The notes: generated by a model not told the origin, from the sequence alone. A stretch of DNA of 64,000 nt from Fibrobacteria bacterium (GCA_020633825.1 JACKCV010000002.1:124001-188000), one strand, 5' to 3'. Shown: positions 33,273 through 41,809, counted from the stretch's first letter. Numbers and translations: made by a program.

Positions 33273-34594
33273 AGCTGGGAGCACGACCCGCCGCGAAGGA
33301 CCTCCCTCTTTCGATCTGCCTGATCGTCAAGAACGAGGAGGCGAACCTCCCGGCGTTGCTGGAATCCCTCGCAGGCCTGGGGGCCGAGTTGATCGTGGTG
33401 GATACGGGATCCACCGATCGAACGGTGCAGATCGCCCAGTCCGCGGGGGCGAAGGTTCGCCATTTCTCCTGGACCGGGGATTTCGCCGCGGCACGGAACG
33501 TCTCCCTCGAGGCCGCGACCCGTTCCTGGGTGATGTGGATGGATGCGGACGATCGCCTACCCGCCTCCAGTCGGCCGGCGCTTCAGGCCCTGGTGGCGGC
33601 CCGACCGGAGAAGGCGTGGGCCTTTCTCGTGAAAAACACCACCAACGGGGGCGCCACGGGTTCCGAGTTCTCCCAGATCCGCCTGTTTCCCAACCACCCT
33701 CGCATCCGATTCACGGGCGCCGTCCACGAGCAGGTGTTCCCGGCTCTGGCCGCCCTGGGCATTCCCTTCGAGTACTCCACCCTGGTGGTGCACCACACGG
33801 GGTACATCGATGCCGATACGGTGCGGGCCAAACAAGTTCGGAACCGGGAAATCCTCGAACGGGAGGTGGTGCGCAACGGCGGCCACGCCATCACGCTCTA
33901 CCAGTTGGGGGCCGCCCACGCCGATCTCGGCAACGCCGTCGAAGCCGAACGACGGTTTCGCGAATCCTTGAAGGCGGTGGAGAACGGCGACCCCGACGTC
34001 CATCTGAAATCCCTGGTCCCGGCCTACGCGGCGACCTTGTTCACCAAGAAGGAGGACTGGGCGGGAGCGCGTCGATTGCTCGAGGAATTGCTCGATCCCG
34101 ACGTTTCCCTGTGGCATCCCAGCCAGATCGCCATTGCCGCGCAGGTCTGGTTGCGGACCGGTTCCATCGAGGAAGCGGTGGGTTGGTTCGAGAAAGCCTA
34201 CACGCCCCCGCAGGCGAAGGTGCTCCTGCCGGTGGATCCCAAGGTCGCGTCGGTGCAGCCCCTGCAGAACCTTGCCGAATATTGGAAGGGAGTGGGGAAC
34301 GAGCCTCTGGCCACGGAAATCCTGCTGTTGCTGAAATCGGTCCTGGAAAACCGTTTTCCGCCGCGACGTGCCATCCCCGACGCGTACATGCGCCACGGGC
34401 AGGCCTCGCGCGCCGCCGAACTCTACGCCTGGTGCATCGATCGCGACGGGGACGACCCCGCCCTGTGGGCCCCCTTGGTCCGAGCCACGGCCATCGCAGG
34501 GGATCCCGAGAACGCGGCGCGCTTCCTGGACGCCGGATTGGAGCGATGGCCTGGGGACGAGGGCCTTCGCGCTCTGGCGCGCGGGGAGTTCTGA
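33269..34594 (+). CDS. Family 2 glycosyltransferase with C-terminal TPR-like region
   Basis: 441 residues. The start is TTG 33269 in a TTGA overlap with the TPR gene. Residues 12-230 are a GT-A fold: 'LSICLIVKNEEANLPALLESL', 'IVVDTGSTDRT', 'DFAAARNVSLEAA' and the metal/nucleotide-sugar motif 'MWMDADDR' (DxD). The rest is helical, TPR-like ('YQLGAAHADLGNAVEAERRF'). GT2-TPR proteins often O-glycosylate surface proteins. Three flagellin genes lie about 1.7 kb away, and a second similar enzyme lies between, so flagellin is a likely acceptor. That is inference. Confidence 0.88.
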   Translation: MKLGARPAAKDLPLSICLIVKNEEANLPALLESLAGLGAELIVVDTGSTDRTVQIAQSAGAKVRHFSWTGDFAAARNVSLEAATRSWVMWMDADDRLPASSRPALQALVAARPEKAWAFLVKNTTNGGATGSEFSQIRLFPNHPRIRFTGAVHEQVFPALAALGIPFEYSTLVVHHTGYIDADTVRAKQVRNREILEREVVRNGGHAITLYQLGAAHADLGNAVEAERRFRESLKAVENGDPDVHLKSLVPAYAATLFTKKEDWAGARRLLEELLDPDVSLWHPSQIAIAAQVWLRTGSIEEAVGWFEKAYTPPQAKVLLPVDPKVASVQPLQNLAEYWKGVGNEPLATEILLLLKSVLENRFPPRRAIPDAYMRHGQASRAAELYAWCIDRDGDDPALWAPLVRATAIAGDPENAARFLDAGLERWPGDEGLRALARGEF

Positions 34595-34709
34595 ATCGTC
34601 CTTCCCCTCCCCGGCCGGGGTGGAGGAAGGTACCCCTCGCCCCCGGCGAGGGCTGCCGCGCCCAGGTCGAGCCCGGGGCTTGGAAGGCGTTCCCGCGGCG
34701 GGACCTCCC

Positions 34710-36182
34710 TCAGTCTCCTTCGACGAGTCGCTCGACCCCGGGCAATCCCCCGGCCCAGGCGGGAGCTCCCCGGGCGAATCTCCTGACCTCCTCTTCCCTG
34801 CCGGCCGCGAGTTCCTTCTCGAGGATGTCCGCGATGCGATGGAACAATTCCTGGCGCGGGAAGCCTGGATCGATGCGCCAAGGCGCGGCTCCGGAGCGGA
34901 TGTCCTCCACCAGGCGTGAGGAGGCCTCGTCGACATCCCGGGGGGGATGGTCCGGTGGGAGGCCGCCGACACGTCGCTTCAGATCGCGGTGACGGAGGAT
35001 GGACGGGTTGGTTCCGCGTACCGTCCGAGCCAGGAGATTCGAGGCCGATTCGCGATCTCCCAGGAGGAGGAAGGCGGCCGCCAAGTCGGCGACCGTTTCG
35101 GCATCGTCGGAGTTCGCTTTCAGCGCCGATTCCATGGAAGGAAAGGCGGCCTCGACCTGGCCCATGGCGACGAGAAGGAGAGCCCGCAGCGAGGGAAGGC
35201 TCGAGGAGCGGTCCAAGGCCTCTTCCATCCGTCCGAGTCCGAACAGCAGACGCGCCTCGAGCCGCGCGTCGGGTGCCGCATCGAGCCATTCGAGAGCTCC
35301 AACCCTGTTTCCGCGCGCCTCTTCGAGGCGGGCGACGGCGGTCCGGAAGTCGGAATCCCCCTGGCACTCCTCCTCGAATTCCCGCGCGCATTCGAGGGCA
35401 GCACCCAACTCGCCGTTCGCCCACAGGTCCAGACTCGCTCCCGCCACGGCCCGCGGCCACCAGGGCCATTGCCGCCGGAGGGAGGTGCCGCGTCGCCGCG
35501 CGTCCTCGATGCAGGCCGTCCACGCCTGGGACGTCTCCCATTCGAGGAGTGGATCGAAGAGCCCCTCCAAGGTGACGGCGAGCTTGAACAGGTCGTAGGC
35601 GTCGGAGGCGCCGCGGTCCCTGCTGGATCGAAGAATGCGAAGGTTCCGCTCCAGCTTCCCCCGGGAGGCGACCACATCGTCCTGGTAGCCGTGGTGGATC
35701 AGGCGAAGGTCGAGGGGGGATGGGGCCGGGAGGGAGGATTCGGCCAGCGCATCCAGGATGGTCTCGTGCAGGGCGTGCGTGTAGCGCAGCCGTGGGTCGC
35801 GGCGAAACAGGCGGGGTTGCCGGACGACCTCGATCCCCCCACCCCCCCGGAGTTCGACTTCGACCAGGTGGCAGACCGCCGGACCGGCTCCCAGGCTCTC
35901 CAATGCCGAGCGCCGGGGAGGGCACAGCTCCTCGTCGGCGTCGATCTGGAGGATCCATTCCCCGCGGGCCATCTCCAGGCAGGCGTTGCGCGCCCGGCTG
36001 AAATCGTCCATCCATTCGACCGACCCGATCCGGGCCCCGTGGGAGCGGGCGATCTCGAGGGTCCGGTCCTTCGATCCGGTGTCGAGCAGGCAGATCTCGT
36101 CGACGATCCCGTGGAGGGAGGCGAGGCAACGGTCGAGGAATCGTTCCTCGTCGCGGACGATCAGGCAGGCGGAGATGGTCAT
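34710..36182 (-). CDS. Family 2 glycosyltransferase with C-terminal TPR-like region
   Basis: 490 residues. The start at 36182 is fixed by 'MTISACLIVRDEERFLDRCLASL'. GT-A motifs are 'ICLLDTGSKDRTLEIA', 'DFSRARNACLEMARGEW' and the DxD in 'LQIDADEELCP'. From about residue 220 the chain is Ala/Leu/Glu-rich and helical, with TPR-like pairs ('GRMEEALDRSSSL', 'TVADLAAAFLLLGDRESA'). It is the same architecture as the enzyme at 33269, arranged convergently with it. It lies directly downstream of flagellin 1 behind a terminator, so flagellin glycosylation is a reasonable guess. Confidence 0.85.
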   Translation of the reverse strand: MTISACLIVRDEERFLDRCLASLHGIVDEICLLDTGSKDRTLEIARSHGARIGSVEWMDDFSRARNACLEMARGEWILQIDADEELCPPRRSALESLGAGPAVCHLVEVELRGGGGIEVVRQPRLFRRDPRLRYTHALHETILDALAESSLPAPSPLDLRLIHHGYQDDVVASRGKLERNLRILRSSRDRGASDAYDLFKLAVTLEGLFDPLLEWETSQAWTACIEDARRRGTSLRRQWPWWPRAVAGASLDLWANGELGAALECAREFEEECQGDSDFRTAVARLEEARGNRVGALEWLDAAPDARLEARLLFGLGRMEEALDRSSSLPSLRALLLVAMGQVEAAFPSMESALKANSDDAETVADLAAAFLLLGDRESASNLLARTVRGTNPSILRHRDLKRRVGGLPPDHPPRDVDEASSRLVEDIRSGAAPWRIDPGFPRQELFHRIADILEKELAAGREEEVRRFARGAPAWAGGLPGVERLVEGD

Positions 36183-36218
36183 GCCCGGGAATCCTAGTTC
36201 CCGACGCGGGTCCTCCCC

Positions 36219-36256
36219 AAACGCAAAGGACCGCCCTCCCGTGGAAGGGAGAGCGG
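36219..36256 (-). terminator. Intrinsic terminator after flagellin 1
   Basis: On the minus strand a CCGCTCTCCC / GGGAGGGCGG stem with one mismatch is followed by TTTGCGTTT. It lies about 65 nt after the flagellin stop. Confidence 0.7.
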
Positions 36257-36322
36257 CCCTATCGTCGGGACGACCTCCGGACCGGGTCTCGAGCCCCGGT
36301 GCCGGAGGGCGAGCCAGCGCGA

Positions 36323-37147
36323 CTACCTCAGAAGACTCATGACGCCTTGCGGGAGCTGGTTGGCCTGGGCCAGCATGCTCTGGGCGGAATTGGTCAGGAT
36401 CTGGTTGCGAGTGAACTTCGTGGTTTCCGTGGCGAAGTCCGTGTCGCGGATCCGACTTTCGGCGTCCGTCATGTTCGTGATCGAAACACCAAGGTTCGAG
36501 ACGGTCTTTTCGAGCCGGTTCATCGCCGCACCCACATCGGAGCGCATGGAAAGAACGGACGTGAGAGCCGTATCGATGCTGTTGATCGCCGACTGCGCCG
36601 CCGACTGCGTACTGACCGCGCCGAGGCTGAGATCGCCGGCAAGGTTGGTCGCAAGGGAGAAGCTGATGGTCGAAGAACTGGCCGCGTTGCCCGACGAACC
36701 GGCGGCGGACACCTGGAAGGAGAAGGTCGACGTGGTCGACAGCAGATCCACACCGTTGTAGGTGGTGGACTGTGCGATCCGCGTGATTTCCGACTTCAGT
36801 GCCGTGAATTCCGCCTGGATGTAGGAGCGGTCGGTATTGGTGTAGGTTCCGTTGGAGGATTGGATCGCCAGCTCGCGCATGCGTTGCAGGGAGTTGGTGA
36901 TTTCCTGGGTCCCGGATTCCGCGATCTGGAGCATGGCCAGGGAGTCGTTCGAATTTCGCTGGGCCGTCTGGCTGCCGCGGATCTGCGAACGCAGGCCCTC
37001 GGAGACGGAAAGACCGGCGGCATCGTCGGCGGCTCTGTTGATGCGAAGGCCCGTGGAAAGCTTCTCCAGGGACTTCGACATGGCCATGTTCGTCGTCGCG
37101 AGCGAATTCTGGGCATTCGTCGCGTTGACGTTGTTGTAGATGCGCAT
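36323..37147 (-). CDS. fliC: Flagellin 1
   Basis: 274 residues. The D0/D1 N-terminus 'MRIYNNVNATNAQNSLA', 'KSLEKLSTGLRINRAADDAAGLSVSE' and the C-terminal 'DTDFATETTKFTRNQIL', 'QSMLAQANQLPQGVMSLL' are diagnostic. The variable middle is only about 70 residues, so the filament surface domain is small and Ser/Thr-rich, which would suit O-glycosylation. It is nearly identical in protein to flagellin 2, but the DNA differs at many third positions. It has its own sigma-28 promoter (37254-37281) and terminator. The symbol is by family; paralogue naming is arbitrary. Confidence 0.95.
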   Translation of the reverse strand: MRIYNNVNATNAQNSLATTNMAMSKSLEKLSTGLRINRAADDAAGLSVSEGLRSQIRGSQTAQRNSNDSLAMLQIAESGTQEITNSLQRMRELAIQSSNGTYTNTDRSYIQAEFTALKSEITRIAQSTTYNGVDLLSTTSTFSFQVSAAGSSGNAASSSTISFSLATNLAGDLSLGAVSTQSAAQSAINSIDTALTSVLSMRSDVGAAMNRLEKTVSNLGVSITNMTDAESRIRDTDFATETTKFTRNQILTNSAQSMLAQANQLPQGVMSLLR

Positions 37148-37253
37148 GATGCACCTCCATGTGGTCGTTCAAGACAGGACAGCGTCCTTGCCGTCCATCC
37201 CGGATCCCTCCGGACGCCCGCCTCGCGGTTGGAGACCGGAGTTCCCCTCATAC

Positions 37254-37281
37254 TTATCGGATGAATCATTCTTGCGTTTTA
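37254..37281 (-). promoter_or_regulatory. Sigma-28 promoter of flagellin 1
   Basis: On the minus strand: TAAAACGC, 12 bp, TCCGATAA. The sigma-28 consensus is TAAAGTTT-N11-GCCGATAA. It lies 107 nt before the flagellin ATG. The same 12-bp spacing occurs at flagellin 2. Confidence 0.8.
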
Positions 37282-37319
37282 GCCTTTATTCATCGGCATT
37301 CGCGAGTCGGCTAGACAGA

Positions 37320-37357
37320 AAACGACAAAGACCGCGCAGCCCGAAGGCGGCGCGGTC
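37320..37357 (-). terminator. Intrinsic terminator after flagellin 2
   Basis: A perfect 8-bp stem GACCGCGC / GCGCGGTC (37330-37337, 37350-37357) is followed on the minus strand by TTTGTCGTTTT. It lies 31 nt after the flagellin 2 stop. Confidence 0.8.
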
Positions 37358-37388
37358 CCGAGTGCCTGGAAGGCTCTTCAGGGGGTCA

Positions 37389-38213
37389 TCAACGCAGCAG
37401 GCTCATGACGCCCTGCGGGAGCTGGTTGGCCTGGGACAACATGCTCTGCGCGGAGTTGGTCAAGATCTGATTGCGGGTGAACTTCGTGCTCTCCATCGCG
37501 AAGTCGGTGTCGCGGATGCGGCTTTCCGCGTCGGTCATGTTGGTGATGGCCACGCCGAGGTTCGAGACGGTCTTCTCCAGGCGGTTCATGGCGGCACCCA
37601 CGTCCGACCGCATCGAAAGCACCGAGGTCAGGGCCGTGTCGATGCTGGTGATGGCCGTCTGCGCCGCCGACTGGGTGCTGACCGCACCGAGGGAGAGGTC
37701 TCCCGCGAGATTGGTTGCCAGGGAGAAGCTGATCGTCGAGGAGCTCGCCGAGGCTCCGGCGGATCCGGCCGCGGAGACCTGGAAGGAGAAGGTCGAGGTG
37801 GTGGAGAGCAGATCGACGTTATTGTAGGTCGTGCTCTGGGCGATGCGGGTGATTTCCGACTTCAAGGCCGTGTATTCGGCCTGGATGTAGGAACGGTCCG
37901 TGTTGGTGTAGGTGCCGTTGGAGGACTGGATGGCCAATTCCCGCATGCGCTGCAGGGAGTTGGTGATCTCCTGGGTTCCGGATTCCGCGATCTGGAGCAT
38001 GGCGAGAGCGTCGTTGGAATTCCGCTGGGCCGTCTGGCTGCCGCGGATCTGCGAACGCAGACCTTCGGAGACCGACAGACCGGCGGCATCGTCGGCGGCT
38101 CTGTTGATGCGTAGACCGGTGGAAAGCTTCTCCAGGGACTTCGACATGGCCACGTTGGCGGTGGCGAGCGAGTTCTGGGTTCCAATGGCGTTGACGTTGT
38201 TGTAAATGCGCAT
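37389..38213 (-). CDS. fliC: Flagellin 2
   Basis: 274 residues, differing from flagellin 1 at only a couple of dozen positions, mostly near the N-terminus ('NAIGTQNSLATANVAMSK') and in the central variable part. All D0/D1 signatures are present, including 'LSTGLRINRAADDAAGL' and 'QANQLPQGVMSLL'. The start at 38213 was chosen by alignment with the other two (MRIYNN); a longer upstream frame is spurious. The leader has a 10-bp hairpin (38254-38276) and a sigma-28 promoter at 38335-38362. The filament is probably built from several flagellins. Confidence 0.95.
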   Translation of the reverse strand: MRIYNNVNAIGTQNSLATANVAMSKSLEKLSTGLRINRAADDAAGLSVSEGLRSQIRGSQTAQRNSNDALAMLQIAESGTQEITNSLQRMRELAIQSSNGTYTNTDRSYIQAEYTALKSEITRIAQSTTYNNVDLLSTTSTFSFQVSAAGSAGASASSSTISFSLATNLAGDLSLGAVSTQSAAQTAITSIDTALTSVLSMRSDVGAAMNRLEKTVSNLGVAITNMTDAESRIRDTDFAMESTKFTRNQILTNSAQSMLSQANQLPQGVMSLLR

Positions 38214-38253
38214 GATGTCCAACCTCCGTGTCGGGCGTATGCAGGTGACGACG

Positions 38254-38276
38254 CTTCCGGGAGAGGCTCCCGGAAG
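38254..38276 (-). repeat. Hairpin in flagellin 2 leader
   Basis: CTTCCGGGAG-AGG-CTCCCGGAAG, a perfect 10-bp stem with 3-nt loop, 41 nt upstream of the start codon in the 5' leader. It probably stabilises the mRNA or controls translation. Confidence 0.55.
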
Positions 38277-38334
38277 TTCCCTTCTTCGGTGGTTTCCTCC
38301 ATCCTTGGAGGTCCCTTCCGACTCTTCTTCCATT

Positions 38335-38362
38335 CTTTCGGCGATTTGGCGGCGCGACTTGA
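38335..38362 (-). promoter_or_regulatory. Sigma-28 promoter of flagellin 2
   Basis: On the minus strand: TCAAGTCG, 12 bp, GCCGAAAG. It is close to the sigma-28 consensus, with the same spacing as the flagellin 1 promoter, and lies 122 nt upstream of the ATG. The rest of 38363-38547 is very GC-rich with a perfect palindrome (CGACCGATCGGTCG, 38497-38510) and no gene. Confidence 0.65.
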
Positions 38363-38547
38363 GGGTTTTTTGGCGATCCAGGGGGGAAGGACGGAGCGAT
38401 GCCGCCTCCCTGCGGTCCTGGGGAGGGAGGCGTCTCCGCGCCGCCGAGGAGGGGCAACCGCGCCGCGGAGGCGTCTTCGGGGGAATGCGTAGCTCCCGAC
38501 CGATCGGTCGATCCCGGGGGGGGGCGGGGCGTTCGGCCAGAAAGGCC

Positions 38548-38578
38548 AAAGCCCGCCCCGGTAGATCCGGGACGGGCT
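38548..38578 (-). terminator. Intrinsic terminator after flagellin 3
   Basis: On the minus strand AGCCCGTCCCGG pairs with CCGGGGCGGGCT (one G-U) over a 5-nt loop and is followed by TTGGCCTTTC. It lies 50 nt after the flagellin 3 stop. Confidence 0.7.
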
Positions 38579-38628
38579 CGAGGGATCTCCCCAAGGGAGG
38601 AGGGAGGAGAGGGGAGACCCCGTTTCGA

Positions 38629-39435
38629 TCACTTCAAGAGGGACATCACGTTGTTGGGCAGCTGGTTGGCCTGGGCCAGCATGCTGGTGGCCGACTGGTT
38701 GAGAATCTGGTTGCGCGTGAACTGGGTGGACTCGGTGGCGAAGTCCGTGTCGCGGATGCGGCTTTCCGCGTCGGCGTAGTTGGTGATCATCACGCCCAGG
38801 TTGTTCACCGTCTTCTCCAGCCGATTCATGGTGGAGCCGATGGTGGAGCGCAGCGACAGCACCGAGGTCAGGGCCGTGTCGATGGTGGAGATCGCGGCTT
38901 GGGCCAGGCTCTGGCCGGAAACCGCACCCAGGGTGAGTCCGGTCAGGTCCACGGCGGTGAAGGAGATGGTCGAGGAGTTCCCCGATCCGGCCGAGGAGAC
39001 CTGGAAGGAGAACGGAGTGGAACCGGCCAGCAACTGCACGTCGTTGTAGGTGACGGACTGCGCGATGCGGGTGATTTCGGAGGCGAGCGCGTCGTATTCG
39101 GCCTGGATGTACTGGCGCTCGTGGTTGGTGTAGGTTCCGTTGGCCGATTGGATGGCCAGTTCCCGCATGCGCTGCAGGGAGTTGGTGATCTCCTGCGTTC
39201 CACCTTCGGCGATCTGCAGCATCGCCAGCGCATCGTTGGAGTTGCGGCGGGCCATGTCGGAGCCGCGGATCTGCGAACGCAGCCCTTCGGACACGGACAG
39301 GCCGGCGGCGTCGTCGGCGGCGCGGTTGATGCGAAGTCCGGTGGACAACTTCTCCAGGCTCTTGGACATCAGGCGGTTGGATGTCATCAGCGAGTTCTGG
39401 GTGTTGATGGAGTCGACGTTGTTATAGATGCGCAT
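38629..39435 (-). CDS. fliC: Flagellin 3 (divergent paralogue)
   Basis: 268 residues. The same D0/D1 core ('MRIYNNVDSINTQNSLM', 'STGLRINRAADDAAGLSVSE', 'DTDFATESTQFTRNQIL') is more diverged than the other two, with a six-residue shorter middle and 'LPNNVMSLLK' at the end. It is closest to flgI (164 bp) and has no clear sigma-28 promoter, so it may be transcribed from a different class of promoter or read through from flgHI. It could be a filament base or alternative subunit. Confidence 0.94.
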   Translation of the reverse strand: MRIYNNVDSINTQNSLMTSNRLMSKSLEKLSTGLRINRAADDAAGLSVSEGLRSQIRGSDMARRNSNDALAMLQIAEGGTQEITNSLQRMRELAIQSANGTYTNHERQYIQAEYDALASEITRIAQSVTYNDVQLLAGSTPFSFQVSSAGSGNSSTISFTAVDLTGLTLGAVSGQSLAQAAISTIDTALTSVLSLRSTIGSTMNRLEKTVNNLGVMITNYADAESRIRDTDFATESTQFTRNQILNQSATSMLAQANQLPNNVMSLLK

Positions 39436-39599
39436 GGGGAAACCTCCCTGTTTTGGAGCTTGCGGGCCGGCCCGCACGGCTTCCCTGCCGCGACGAGATC
39501 CGGAAGAAGCGGTTCGCGGTTCCGGCGCTTTGGGTGTTTCCACCCGCGCGAACCTGCTTCCTGGATTGGTTGTTGGTTTGCCGGAAATTCATGGTGCGC

Positions 39600-40697
39600 C
39601 TACATCACGACCAGTTCGGCCTGGAGGGCGCCGGACTTCTGGATGGCCTCGAGGATCGCGATCAAGTCGCGGGGCGAGGCTCCCAGGGTGTTGAGGGCGC
39701 GGGCGAGTTCGCCCACGTTGGTGGAGGCGGGGAGGACGCGGACCTGGTCCTGGCGTTCCTCCGTCTGGATGGAAGGGGTGGCGGTGGTCCGGGTCGTGCC
39801 GGCCGCGAAGGCGTTGGGTTGGCTGGTCTGGTAGCCCGGGTCGACCTTGATGGTCAAGGATCCGTGGGTGACGGCGACCTCGTCGATGAGGACGTCCGAT
39901 CCGGCGACGATGGTGCCGGTGCGTTCGTTGACCACGATCCGGGCGGGCCGGTCCATCTCCACCCGGAGGTTTTCCAGCTTGGCGATCAGGGAGGCCCGGC
40001 CTTCCTTGGGTTCCTTGCCCGTGAACCGGACGCTCGCCGCATCTTCCGCGATCGCGCTCCCCTTGCCGAAGGCGGTTTCGATGGAGGTGGCCAATGCGGA
40101 GGCGACCGTGAAGTCCGGGCTGCGCAGCGAAAGTCGGAGCGGTCCGTCGTCGAGACGGACGGCGAGGTTCTCCCGTTGGACGATGGCGCCGGCGGGGATG
40201 ACGCCCGTGGCGGATTGTCCTTGCGAGATGCTGGCTCCGGCGAGTCCCCTCTCGATCCCGCCCGCGGTGCCCAGCGGACCTTGGGCGACGGCGTAGAGTT
40301 CGCCATCCGGCCCCTTGAGCGGAGCCATCAGGAGGACGCCGCCGGTGAGGGAGCGTGCGTCGCCCATGGAGGAGACGTGGACGTCCACGCGCCCACCGGG
40401 TTTGGCGAAGGGAGGAAGGTCGGCCGTCACCAGGACCGCCGCGACATTGCGAAGCCGGATCTGGTTGCGGTCCACTTCCAGGCCCATGTTGCGCAAGAGG
40501 TTCAAGGTGGAGCGCTGGGTCACTCCCGATCCGGGGCCGTCCCCCGTACCGGCCAGTCCGACGACGAGTCCGTAGCCGAGGAGAGGCGTGCGGGAGACGC
40601 CCTGGACATCGGCCATGTCCTTGACCCTGACCTGCTGGCTCTGGACGGAAACCGTCAGCAGCAGCACGGCGAACGGGATGTGGAACGCGGCGCGCAT
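39600..40697 (-). CDS. flgI: Flagellar P-ring protein FlgI
   Basis: 365 residues with a signal peptide (about 20). It forms the periplasmic P ring around the flagellar rod. FlgI hallmarks are 'RVKDMADVQGVSRTPLLGYGLVVGLAGTGDG', 'NVAAVLVTADLPPFAKPGGRVDV', 'GGVLLMAPLKGPDG', 'RIVVNERTGTIVAG' and the C-terminal 'LNTLGASPRDLIAILEAIQKSGALQAELVV'. The start is ATG 40697, sharing one base with the flgH stop (TGATG). The length is typical. Confidence 0.96.
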   Translation of the reverse strand: MRAAFHIPFAVLLLTVSVQSQQVRVKDMADVQGVSRTPLLGYGLVVGLAGTGDGPGSGVTQRSTLNLLRNMGLEVDRNQIRLRNVAAVLVTADLPPFAKPGGRVDVHVSSMGDARSLTGGVLLMAPLKGPDGELYAVAQGPLGTAGGIERGLAGASISQGQSATGVIPAGAIVQRENLAVRLDDGPLRLSLRSPDFTVASALATSIETAFGKGSAIAEDAASVRFTGKEPKEGRASLIAKLENLRVEMDRPARIVVNERTGTIVAGSDVLIDEVAVTHGSLTIKVDPGYQTSQPNAFAAGTTRTTATPSIQTEERQDQVRVLPASTNVGELARALNTLGASPRDLIAILEAIQKSGALQAELVVM

Positions 40698-41269
40698 CAG
40701 AAGATCCAGTCCAGGAAGCGGGCGATCGGCCCCTTGCGCGCGGCCTCGGAGTCGGCGCCCCGTCCCGAGTAGGTCACCTTGGCGTCGGCCAGACGGCCGG
40801 ATCTCACGGTGTTTTCGGCGGAGATGTCCTCGGGGCGCAGCAATCCGGCGACGGTGAGGATCTCGGTCTCGTCGTTGATCACGACCTGCTTGGTCCCTTC
40901 GACCCGGAGGGTTCCGTTGGGAAGGACTTCGATCACCCTCGCGCTGACCACGGCCTGCATGCTGCCTGCGCGGGAGGTGTTTCCAAGCCCCTTGAAATCG
41001 GCGTCCAGGGCGGACTTGGCGGAGGCGTCGGGGAGGAATCCCAGGATCCCGGATCCCGCCTGCATTCCCACCGATCCCTTGGAGCTGCTCTGGGTGTTGG
41101 TCTGGGCGGCGTTGCGGGCGGTGTTGTCCTCCTCGACGAGGACCGTGACCACGTCGTCCACGCGCCGGCTGCGGTGGTCGCTGGTGAGCGAGAAGTCGGA
41201 AGGAAGCCTCTCCGCCGCCGAAGCGACGGAAAGTGTCATGAGCGCTGCGATCGCGGATGGGATCTTCAT
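40697..41269 (-). CDS. flgH: Flagellar L-ring protein FlgH
   Basis: 190 residues. It forms the outer-membrane L ring: 'VDDVVTVLVEEDNTARNAAQT', 'ARVIEVLPNGTLRVEGTKQVVINDETEILTVAGLLRPEDIS', 'ADAKVTYSGRG' and the terminal 'ARFLDWIF' are diagnostic. FlgH is usually a lipoprotein. Here the signal peptide ends A-S-A-A-E with no lipobox Cys, so the ring must insert without a lipid anchor. It is shorter than the 220-240 residue norm. A possible sigma-54 promoter lies upstream. Confidence 0.94.
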   Translation of the reverse strand: MKIPSAIAALMTLSVASAAERLPSDFSLTSDHRSRRVDDVVTVLVEEDNTARNAAQTNTQSSSKGSVGMQAGSGILGFLPDASAKSALDADFKGLGNTSRAGSMQAVVSARVIEVLPNGTLRVEGTKQVVINDETEILTVAGLLRPEDISAENTVRSGRLADAKVTYSGRGADSEAARKGPIARFLDWIF

Positions 41270-41321
41270 CGTCTCGGCTCTCCGTCGAAGGGGTGGAAGG
41301 TTTCCGTTCGACGAGACTCCT

Positions 41322-41339
41322 AATCCAAAGTCGTGCCAA
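41322..41339 (-). promoter_or_regulatory. Possible sigma-54 promoter upstream of flgHI
   Basis: On the minus strand TTGGCACG matches the -24 element fully, followed by ACTT and TGGAT where TTGCT is expected. The -12 half is imperfect (GA or GG in place of GC). It lies about 55-70 nt before the flgH start. Confidence 0.35.
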
Positions 41340-41475
41340 TCCTCAGAATGGAGGTCTGGAGGGCGATTTTCCGCCGGGGGTGGACAGGTTTGCCTCCCCG
41401 GCGGAAGGCGGGGGAGCGGTTTCTGCCCACCGATGGGCGGCGATCCATCCCTCGGGGTACCGATCGTGCGGGGGA

Positions 41476-41510
41476 AACGAAACAGGCCTCCCCGGGAACG
41501 GGAAGGCCTG
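41476..41510 (-). terminator. Orphan minus-strand terminator
   Basis: A 12-bp stem CAGGCCTTCCCG / CGGGGAGGCCTG (one mismatch) with a 4-nt loop, followed on the minus strand by TTTCGTTTCC. No annotated gene ends before it. Confidence 0.65.
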
Positions 41511-41778
41511 CCGAAATGGGACGAGGAGGGTCAGACTGGATGGCGGTTGCATTCCCCGATTGCTTATATCCCCGCTGCCAGAGCCTGTCTGACCTACGAC
41601 CAGCCGGAGTAAACTCCAGAGGGTCCTCCTCTGTAGGAAAAAGTATCACAAGCATCTGCTGTTGGCTAGACCCAAACGAACTCCGGAATGTGGGCTTCGC
41701 CAGGAGCGAGGGATCGAGGGGGCGTGCCCGGTCCGGTCTTCTGCTTGGGCCGCCCGCGGGATGCCAGCCTGGGAAAGC

Positions 41779-41809
41779 AAAAAGGCCACCGGGGTAAACC
41801 CCGGTGGCC
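41779..41809 (-). terminator. Orphan minus-strand terminator
   Basis: A perfect 11-bp stem GGCCACCGGGG / CCCCGGTGGCC with a 4-nt loop, followed by TTTTT on the minus strand. It is one of the best terminators in the window, yet no recognised gene precedes it. Confidence 0.75.

Noticed and set aside
38497..38510. Palindrome CGACCGATCGGTCG as a specific operator
   Set aside because: Perfect, but it lies in very GC-rich DNA between terminator and promoter with no partner site, so chance is not excluded. It is mentioned only in the neighbouring promoter entry.
39600..39660. A sigma-28 promoter for flagellin 3 (GCCGAACT in the flgI 3' end)
   Set aside because: The upstream half (AGAAGTCC) matches too poorly to call.
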